64,000 nucleotides of DNA from Isoetes taiwanensis. Lineage: Eukaryota; Streptophyta; Lycopodiopsida; Isoetales; Isoetaceae. The position numbers and the translations under genes are program-made. Within the stretch, counting starts at the first letter, position 1; every line of letters starts with the position of its first letter. Shown in pieces: positions 56,495-64,000 of the stretch. The notes beneath the pieces are model-generated. The model was not told the origin of the DNA. It saw only the letters and a program-made list of their open reading frames with translations, and made no database searches. The stretch is from the NCBI GenBank assembly GCA_021234155.1, contig JAJEKV010000035.1, forward strand, positions 6,571,891 through 6,635,890. The letters run 5' to 3'.

Positions 56495-59400
56495 ATGGAT
56501 CAATCGGGTTTTGATTTGGATGAGGAAAAAGAGACTCAAAGTTTTCCGGGAAATTCAAGCCGAGAGAAGAAGGCAATCAAGGCAAATAAAAAGAGAAAGG
56601 GAGAGAGAGAAAGAAAACTTGCACCCGAAATTGAACGAGGCTCGAAGTGCGAGAAGGCTTCAAGAATTGTCCAAAAAATGGACGATTATTTCAACGAAAT
56701 CACAAAGCCTTTGAAAGAAGGGGATAAAGCAATGGTGGTGCAATGATTTGTGAAGAGAGTGAAGGCTTAAATTGCCAATGGAAGGATTTTGTTGATCATG
56801 AACAAAGCAAGATCATGAAGAATGTGATTAAAAATGTTCAGGAGACATTCAATGAACAAAAGAAATTAAGGAAGACAGATGTATTGCAAGCAAGAAAGTC
56901 TACTTTGCAAATGGTATCTTCATCAGCAAAATCCATCAACCAATCTGCTGTCGCACGTCTCCTTCATATATCTAGAAAATCTGTTGTTGCTGCAACCAGA
57001 AGAAGAATAATGGCAGACCAAGAATGTGGTCCGTGGTCAATGTTTTCAAGGAAAAAGAGGTGTGATGCATTGAGTGACGAGGTTAGGAATTGTGTTTACA
57101 AGTTCTGGACAGTTAACACACGAGTTTCACCATACAAGAAGCATGTGAGAAAGTTTGTTACAGCAGATGGCGATAAAATTGATCATCCAATACAACTGTT
57201 TGAAATATCTCAGGTGATTTCCCTGCTTAGTATGTTTCTTCTGTTGCATATATTTGTTTCTATATAGATCTTCTTTGTTTGCAGTTGCAATTTTACATGA
57301 ACTTCAAGAAGGAATTCAATAACATTAAGATTACCCAGCGCACATTTGAATTGTTGAAGCCATCATTTGTGAGGTGCTTAAATGAAAGAGAAACTTGCTG
57401 CTGCCAATATCACATGCACTTTGAATATGTGATGCAAGCACTCAACAAAATCAGAACAGATCCAAATGGCGTGCATAAAGATTGCAACCTGCACTTTTGT
57501 GTCGTTTGTGGTGATGGTAACTTTTGTGCAAAGAAAGAACCATGTTTATAAATCCACTAGTGATTTTTGGAGGCAAATGATCCGCCCCTAAGGATGAAGA
57601 TGAAGAGTGGCACAAACATAATTGTGTGCAGTGGCATGCAAGGATTGTGGATTGAAAAGGTACTCTTTTTTTAATGTTAAGATGTTTGAACATTCTATTT
57701 TGAGTTGTTAAGATGATTGATGCAACATCTTACAAACAAATTTCGCGGTGGTCTTACAAACAAGGTTGCCAATATGTCCAAAGGAGAAGGAGGAGTCCGA
57801 TTACAAAGTGGAGTGGAAACAGTTTGAAAAGGTAGTGTATTTGGCATTTGTGCTTAAATGATTTTTGTGCTTGTGATTGTTGTGCTTGTGTTTGCAAACT
57901 TACGGTGATCTTTCTTTGTTTTCAAAAACAAAGAAGAGGTTGGTTACATGAAGGAGACCACCAAGAAAAAATGGCGGAAAGAAACCAGCAAAGGTAACTA
58001 GACTTGCATACAAGAAAGAGAGCCTGGTCCAATTCCAGCAAAGATGCTTCAAGACACCGGTACAATTCATCCCACACAATTATGTTGCACACCTCGGCAG
58101 CAAAGCAATTCGGGGAAGTGCTTGGATACTTTTTCCTGAAGGTGCGCTTGTCTCGGTTATTGATTTTTGCTGAAAATTACAGTTTTAAAATTCGGAAAGA
58201 GGCACAATCTTGCCACCGGCACCACGATCAGACATCAATATTGGTTCATATCACATATAGACATGCAACCCGGGATGAGATAGAAGATATGGAAGCTAAG
58301 GAAGCAAGAGAGAAGGGAACTAGAGAAGGAAAAGCAAAGAAAGAAAGAGGAAGACAACTCAGCAGATCATCGCCAGTGAGGGAGAATCATAAAGGAAGTA
58401 CATTTTATATTTCGGATGATAGAGATCATAGCGGTGAGTTTGTACAACATTGCTTGAAAGTTCATGCAGATCGTTTCGTGAGTACAAAATATTTTGTACA
58501 ACAAACATATTTTTGGAGTGATGGTTGCACAAAGACGGTTCAAAGGAGCAAGACCTTTTTGGTATTTAGGAAGGAACTATGTCAATAGTGAAGGAATTGA
58601 GTATGAATGGAATTTTTTGCCAGCTCTCATGGGAAAGGAGAACATGATGGACAAGGTGCAATCCTAAAAAGGATTTTGGCAAGAGAACAATTGAAGTATG
58701 ATTCCCGGAAATTGAGCGTGCCAAAGACGCTGTGGATTTCATGAATTGGTATATGATGAACAACCCACCGGACCCAAATATAAGAAGGTAAATTCAATCA
58801 AGTACCATTGCATTCTTCTTCATTTGAGGTGACATTTTTACATTCTATATTGCAGGTTTTTGGCATATTGAACCCAAAATGTAGACAAATCTGAAAAGAG
58901 GGAATGGAGATCACTTTGTGGGAGCTCTAAACTTCATTCCATCAGACCATGTGACAAAACAAATCCTGCAAAAGTTGCCCACAGGTGTCTCTCTTGTTTC
59001 TGTTTCTTTTGCTTTCATGGAAAATGGGATGATTGCATGAACAAAGCTCGATTGGGAGCTCAGAAAACAATCAGCCAACAAAAGCAGTTCAAGATGAAGA
59101 TGAGGATGAGGATGAAGAAGAGGATGATGATGAGGCTAATGAATACCTCAGTTCTGTTCTAGAAGTTGGAGATAACTTTGCTGTAAATGCAGATCCAGAG
59201 GATGCTGAAGGAGTTGACTTTTATGTTCTTAGGTGTACAGAGACTAAACAGACATTGTTAGATGCATATGAAGACTCATGGGGTTTTGCATTTGGTGTGG
59301 GAGAAGTCATAGTTTCTGGCCACTACTACAATGCATTGATGCACTCCACTTTGAGTTATTAGTGGACAAGCCAGTTGCTAGTGTGTACAGTCACCTTATT

Positions 59401-59502
59401 AGACAAGTGAAATTTGATATGGAGAGTCTTGGCAACAACAAGTTCAAGATGAGTGAAGAGACATGCCAAAAAGTGATGGCATCCCTTCCTGTAGAGTGCT
59501 AA
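56495..59502 (+). pseudogene. DDE/D-type transposase of copy C, frameshifted
   Basis: The first frame (56,495-56,743) is basic and coiled-coil-like. After a one-base shift a second frame contains an HTH-like S-A-V-A-R-L-L-H-I-S-R-K-S-V-V, then G-P-W-S-M-F-S-R-K-K-R and F-W-T-V-N-T-R-V-S-P-Y-K-K-H-V-R-K to a CAG|GTGATT donor (57,214). The next exon (57,286, after TTTGCAG) has L-K-P-S-F-V-R-C-L and C-C-C-Q-Y-H-M-H-F-E-Y. Then come E-E-W-H-K-H-N-C (57,605), F-A-E-N-Y-S-F (58,170; the preceding Asp is lost), a Lys/Glu insert of about 45 residues, S-T-F-Y-I-S-D-D-R-D-H, W-S-D-G (58,517) and H-G-K-G-E-H-D-G-Q-G-A (58,628). The C-terminal BAH-like domain (59,150-59,400) has V-G-D-N-F-A-V-N-A-D-P and V-G-E-V-I-V-S-G-H-Y-Y. 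Stops and shifts make it non-functional as it stands. Confidence 0.75.
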
Positions 59503-59509
59503 CACCGCC

Positions 59510-60149
59510 GATCGTTTTTTTCATACGCCGCTCGGCGCAGAAGCACATCATTCACATGTAAAGTGGCTCATTGTCGCTACATTGTTTCTAACAAACCTAT
59601 TGTTTCTAACAAACCTATCAATGGAAGCTAACAAATTCTTTGTTGCACAGAAATTTGTAGTCTTGACTGACTTGATCAATGTACTGCTGCTGGTGCTTTG
59701 TCTGTTTCTGCTTTGTCTGCTGACGTGCTAATTGTTTTTGAGTTTATGCTTAACCGTCTGCGTCCCTTCAGTTTGGTCCTTGGAAACAAATGGTGGAAAC
59801 TTTTACGCAAGTGTTCAATTGGGGATTTGCTCAAGACAATGCACAAAGTAAATACTCTTAAACCTTTTACATGCATATGTTCAAAGATTGGCTTCATATA
59901 CAGGTTTGTTTGTTTAACCAATTAGGATTTGGACTTCATGATGGATACAGAGACAAGCATAGGAGAAACCATTACATTCAAATATAAACTGGGACAACAA
60001 TTTTGCAAGTAGAAACTCGCAAGTCTTGGGTAAATATTATATTCATTAGATACAAAATTGTTACAATATATGTACAAATACAACTAACTCACTTTGTCTT
60101 TATCACAGGTTACATACAAGGGCTAAGTTACATAAATATTGAAAAGAGT
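59510..60149. other. Spacer between convergent genes of copy C
   Basis: A non-coding stretch. No acidic gene like those of copies A and B was found here. Confidence 0.5.
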
Positions 60150-63100
60150 CTATAGACTCTTATTCTCCTTCTGTGAGAATTTCATTCTTTGCATCACTTG
60201 AAGTGCGGTGTCGACAATAAGAGTAGTATCTTGTGTTTTATCTTCTCTTGCAGGCTCTTCATCCTGTTCATTGACAAAATCAGTATTATTACCTGCAGGA
60301 TTGTTATTATTATCTTCATGTACTTTATCTCCCGCCTGCATCAGTATGTTTATACTTATATCATCTATCAAGCCTTGTAGCTTAGACATCTCCTGGCTAC
60401 CAACTTGTACTTCTGTTTCTATTTTCTCCAAAACATGCTCCTTGTCAACCTGTTGCTTATCTGTTTCTATGTTGCTATCATTTTTATTATGAGCTGATGC
60501 AGCAGTAGTTACCTCAATTGCTTCCTCAGGCCAAGCAACTTCTAGGTTCTGTCAAACCAAGTAATTCAAATCAAACAACATACAAAAAATGCAACTAAAT
60601 GAATTGAAAGCAATGACATTACTACAATCACTTCAATAGCATAACAACACAACTAAATGAAATTAAACAACATACCTTAACAATTTCCTTCATTAACTGA
60701 ATGCTTTTGAGAATAGCCACTTTCCACCTCGCTAGTTCACTTAGATGGTCAGCCAGAAGCCTAAGTATGTCGATGTCCTCTTCTTGAACTTTATCTTCAA
60801 CATACTGCTCGTGCAACCACTTTTGAGGATTCTTGGCATTGAGCCAAGTTTGCAGAAAATGCAAACTAAGAAATTGAAACCTTTGTCATTGATGTCATTA
60901 TCAAATTTTTCAATTATGAAGCAAGTGTCTTGTGGGGACAAGAAAGTCTTGTACAATGAGTCATCAACTAGCACTAACTCCCCTACATCCTCAAAAGCCT
61001 CATACACTTTTACAATTGGCTTCATAAGCACCGGCTTGTTGGATTCCTCGAAAAACCGAAAAGGCATCACCTCGCAGACTCTTTTCGACCCCAAATGAAC
61101 TTGAACCTTCCTATAAAGGAAGGTGGCACTATAACATTTAGGATTTCTATGATGTTGTGCTTCATCATAGAAGACCATATGGCTACCTCAAATCTGGCAA
61201 AGCACCCTTCTAAAAACTTTATCGATACGGTGCGCACAACACCACTTTCCCCCCTGCATAATGCTTCTTCAGCTCTGTTTGAATTTTAATTCTGGTTCTT
61301 TTTTGGAATGTGCTCACCAGAACTCCATTTAAGTCTAGGATGACAAGTTTTTTCTTTTCTAAGGGGTCTGCAACATTCATAAAACAAAAAACTCAAACAT
61401 CAACAATTCTGACATCAATTTAACAGTCTTAACAAAACAAATTAGTTCACAACTTCAAATTGCTGTCTTTCAACAAATTAACACAAGTGTCATTTCAAAG
61501 TTTTCAAAGTTTTCAAAGTTTTCAAAGAACTTTCAAGTGTTATTTCAAAGTTTTGGGAACTCGCATTAATGAACACGGACACTAACCAGTTAACATTTTG
61601 TAAATAACATTCTGAGGATCACCTTTTAGAGGTTGTGTTGGCATCTTCTTAGGGGGCCTACCCTTCTTCTTCTTCTCCACTGCAGGTGCTTGTACTTGTT
61701 CTTCTTCTTCTTCTACATTCTTCCCTTTATCAGCAGCCTTTGTTGCAATGTGATCAAGACCACCCCCGGCTTCTTTGTCCGGATCTACAACTTCATCAAC
61801 CACGGAGCTTTCTCCTGCAGGTTCTACTCCTCAACCTCGACTTTATGGTGCTCACTGGCTGCGGGGCGATGTTTAGGAGCTCTTCTTCTTCATCGGTCTT
61901 TGTCAACCACTAGTGCACGTGTTACTCTCTTTTTGGGCTTTTCCTTACCAATCTGAATCAGTAAAGAAAACTAGTTAGAATAGACATGAAATAAAGTTTA
62001 CAAAACAAACACATAAAAACACCAAATGGTTACCTTTTTTAATGCTTCAACTGCTGTTGTAACAGGACTTGGTGATGCCACGCCTTTTGTAAATGAGGTT
62101 TTGGTGATGCCACAGCTGCTAGAGTATAATCAGGAACTAATGGAGACTCAGCAACAAATATTGGTGAAGAAGTTGACTGTTTGTAGGGTGAAGCAAAAGC
62201 ACTACTAGTGCCTGCTCCAAACCCACTGCTGATGGCTACCTCAGCTCCATCTTCAGCTCCAACTTCTAAACCAAGTTCCACAAACAAATCCCTGGGAACT
62301 TCCTTTAAGCACCTGAAGCATGCCTTCTTTTCATACAAAAGCATGCAACATGCCAAGTGATAGGCATGTTCAGATGGCAACTTCATACTCAAAGTATATT
62401 GTGGATTGAATACCAATCCACATGCAAAGACATGAGTTCTCCATAAAACCGGCAACCGCTCTTCATAGTCATGATAGAGATTCTGAAGTGTCTGGTGCAT
62501 CAAGCGCCTAGCAGACTTCTAAAGAGACCCCCTTTCTTGAAGTCCGAATTCTAAAGAGGCTTTTTAGCCTTTGCTTCTTCTCCCTTTCGTAATCTTTGCT
62601 TCAACACTTACCTTTGGAAGGCAAGCTTCCGGTTTGGAGCAAGTAAAAAGCTCTCCACTTATTTTATGCTTCAAATCGCAACTGGGTCAAATCTTCATCT
62701 GTTTTATCCGCTTTGTCATTCAAAGCGGATAACTCATTCAGAAGTCTACTCACCTCCTTCTTTGCTATATCAATCATTACTTGCTCCCGTGCTAGGGAGT
62801 TGTTGTCAACCTCAATCTTACTAATAATCTTAGCCAAATCGTTTTGACAGTTATCTAACTCTGTTTCCAACTTCTTTACTTCCTCATCAATCAAAGAAAT
62901 ATTGAAACTACAATTGCAAGCGAAGAAAATTCATTTGGCTGACCACGATTTCGCTTTTAATTCCATCGAGGTGTTCTTACGCCGCCTCGGCTAACGAGGT
63001 GTGCTTTGGCCCTTTGAAGGATGTGCGGTTTTCATTTTTTAACATCTTCTTTCTTTACATCCATATCATCCCTTGGTTTTTTCTCGACCAAACGGTAAAC

Positions 63101-63438
63101 TCGCGGACTTGTATGCATCCCAATTTATCTTATGACCCTCATGATCTTGCTCTCACGACGACCACAATGCTCCCAAGCAAATGCCAAAGCAACGAAGTTT
63201 CCTCAATTCGTTGTTTGGTAATCCCGCCAGGATACGTGAACTCGACCAAGTCCTCCAATTGTTGCTTAGGATGAGTGCGGACAAAATAAATTTTTATTTT
63301 GCCTTTTTCTTTAAAGGATTGAATGGTTACGTCCATACACCGTTCCAATCTTCTTCGGGCCATAGTATCCTGCGCCAGCCGGTTTCTGGCGAGGAATAAT
63401 CCCTTCTCCGCCATCGCAAAAAGCGTTGAATTAATCAA
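60150..63438 (-). pseudogene. FCP1/NIF-type HAD-domain gene of copy C
   Basis: From 63,438 (an ATG giving M-A-E-K-G-L is slightly inside): an N-terminal frame to about 63,139; a coiled coil K-K-L-E-T-E-L-D-N-C (62,894-62,664); a frame with H-A-Y-H-L-A-C-C-M-L-L and C-F-R-C-L (62,503-62,039); and a Glu/Lys linker with AT-hook-like K-K-G-R-P-P-K-K (about 61,660). The HAD domain follows: K-L-V-I-L-D-L-N-G-V-L-V (about 61,350-61,315), F-E-V-A-I-W-S-S-M (about 61,195-61,170), E-L-V-L-V-D-D-S-L-Y-K-T-F-L-S (about 60,990-60,950). After a shift at 60,870 the C-terminus L-H-F-L-Q-T-W-L-N-A-K runs to a donor at 60,675 and, past the intron, N-L-E-V-A-W-P-E-E-A to a stop at 60,150. D-L-N-G lacks the general acid/base Asp of FCP1/SCP phosphatases. 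A few frameshifts are present. Role in the element unknown. Confidence 0.7.
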
Positions 63439-63683
63439 AGAGCAAGGTATGAAGCAAGCGGCCAGGAAGGAAAAAAATCTCGGAAGCGCGAGGGTACAAT
63501 TCGAATCGTAAAATAGGGTATCGGATCAATTATCGATTTTAGCGAATGATTATGGGTTCGACGGCCGGATCATTGTTTGCAAAAGGCGGGAAGGAAACGA
63601 AGGTGCGAAGAATAGTCGCCCGGCGTGCTTAATCTGCTTCCGCTTGTCGCGCTTTTTTGTACCCCAATATCTAACTTAGACCC

Positions 63684-64000
63684 TTGGGCATATTTTTAGA
63701 AATATGCCAGATCTAGGATCCACAAATATACACCTCACACCCTCGTATACTTGGATGCTCCCCTATGTATGTGTATACGTATGAAAATACGTAAAGCAAT
63801 GGTAAATACAGGGGCACAAACCATTGCAAGGGAGAAAAAATATTTGGCAATCAGAGACGTTCATTAGCTTCTGAACCTCTCCGGACCCTCTTCTGCTTTG
63901 AACCTCTCCGGCACCTTTGCAGTACCTCTCTGAAACCTCCCAACCAAGCAAATCGGCTCAACATGTACTTGAATTCAGGCGGGATAGATGCTTGGATGCT
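63684..64000. other. TTGG duplication and right flank of copy C, no gene seen
   Basis: TTGG (63,684-63,687) is the right target duplication. GCATATTTTTAGAAATATGC right after it is a small palindrome. A GAACCTCTCCGG phrase repeats at 63,875 and 63,900. Nothing else was recognised. Confidence 0.5.

Larger units (their letters stand above)
56172..63683. mobile_element. Transposon copy C, 7.51 kb, with perfect 29-bp terminal inverted repeats
   Basis: The left end GGGTCTAAGTTAGATATT continuing GGGGTACAAAA (56,172-56,200) is repeated exactly in inverted orientation at 63,655-63,683. TTGG is duplicated outside. It contains a transposase gene (plus, about 56,495-59,502) and a convergent gene with an FCP1-type HAD domain (minus, 63,438-60,150). 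CCGTCCGGACGC lies about 34 bp inside the left end, as in copy B. Perfect ends suggest it is younger than copy B. The 4-bp duplication and triple-Asp transposase resemble Sola elements, but no identical known family is claimed. Confidence 0.85.

Overview
The window is nuclear DNA of a land plant. The evidence is spliced genes with GT-AG introns, a two-domain B3 transcription factor, F-box and PPR gene debris, and plant-type retrotransposon primer-binding sites (TGGTATCAGAGC and TGGTATTAGAGC). Low gene density, AT-rich spacers, long satellites and nested transposons suggest a large genome such as a fern's, but the sequence alone does not fix the clade. Only one host gene looks intact, the B3 gene at 44.4-45.5 kb. 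Almost everything else is mobile or repetitive.

The main find is three copies of one DNA-transposon organisation. Copy A runs from the window start to about 6.79 kb, copy B spans 35,015-42,952 and copy C spans 56,172-63,683. Each carries a multi-exon gene for a putative DDE/D-type transposase with motifs D-F-A-E-N-Y-S-F, S-D-G and H-G-K-G-E-H-D-G. Each also carries a convergent second gene containing an FCP1/NIF-type HAD phosphatase-like domain, with D-L-N-G in place of D-x-D-G in B and C. Copies A and B also have a small, two-exon, very acidic gene. B and C have visible terminal inverted repeats starting GGGT and 4-bp flanking duplications (GGCA and TTGG). This resembles the Sola group (4-bp target duplication, DDD catalytic triad), but that assignment is inference.

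Layout. 0-6.8 kb: copy A. 6.8-7.2 kb: Ty1/copia gag fragment. 7.3-8.7 kb: one arm of an inverted duplication whose partner lies at 46.0-48.2 kb and is broken by an 836-bp hAT-like element. 11.0-12.4 kb: decayed HSPA12-like Hsp70 gene. 13.1-16.5 kb: foldback (long inverted repeat) elements. 16.9-17.9 kb: LINE reverse-transcriptase fragment. 17.9-18.7 kb: T-rich non-autonomous element. 19.4 kb: F-box fragment. 20.9-21.2 kb: PPR pseudogene. 21.3-24.5 kb: internally deleted LTR retrotransposon. 24.5-28.6 kb: 19-bp satellite. 28.7-33.75 kb: PIF/Harbinger element bordered by microsatellites. 34.0-35.0 kb: 156-bp tandem repeat and LINE fragment. 35.0-43.0 kb: copy B, inserted in LINE sequence. 43.0-43.8 kb: LINE. 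44.4-45.5 kb: B3 gene. 49.58 kb: copia primer-binding site. 52.5-55.9 kb: a second type of LINE. 56.2-63.7 kb: copy C.

Within the three related elements the transposase presumably drives movement. The HAD-domain and acidic proteins look like accessory products carried along, with unknown roles. Most reading frames have frameshifts or stops, so coordinates of decayed genes mark the span of recognisable homology and are not an exact gene model.
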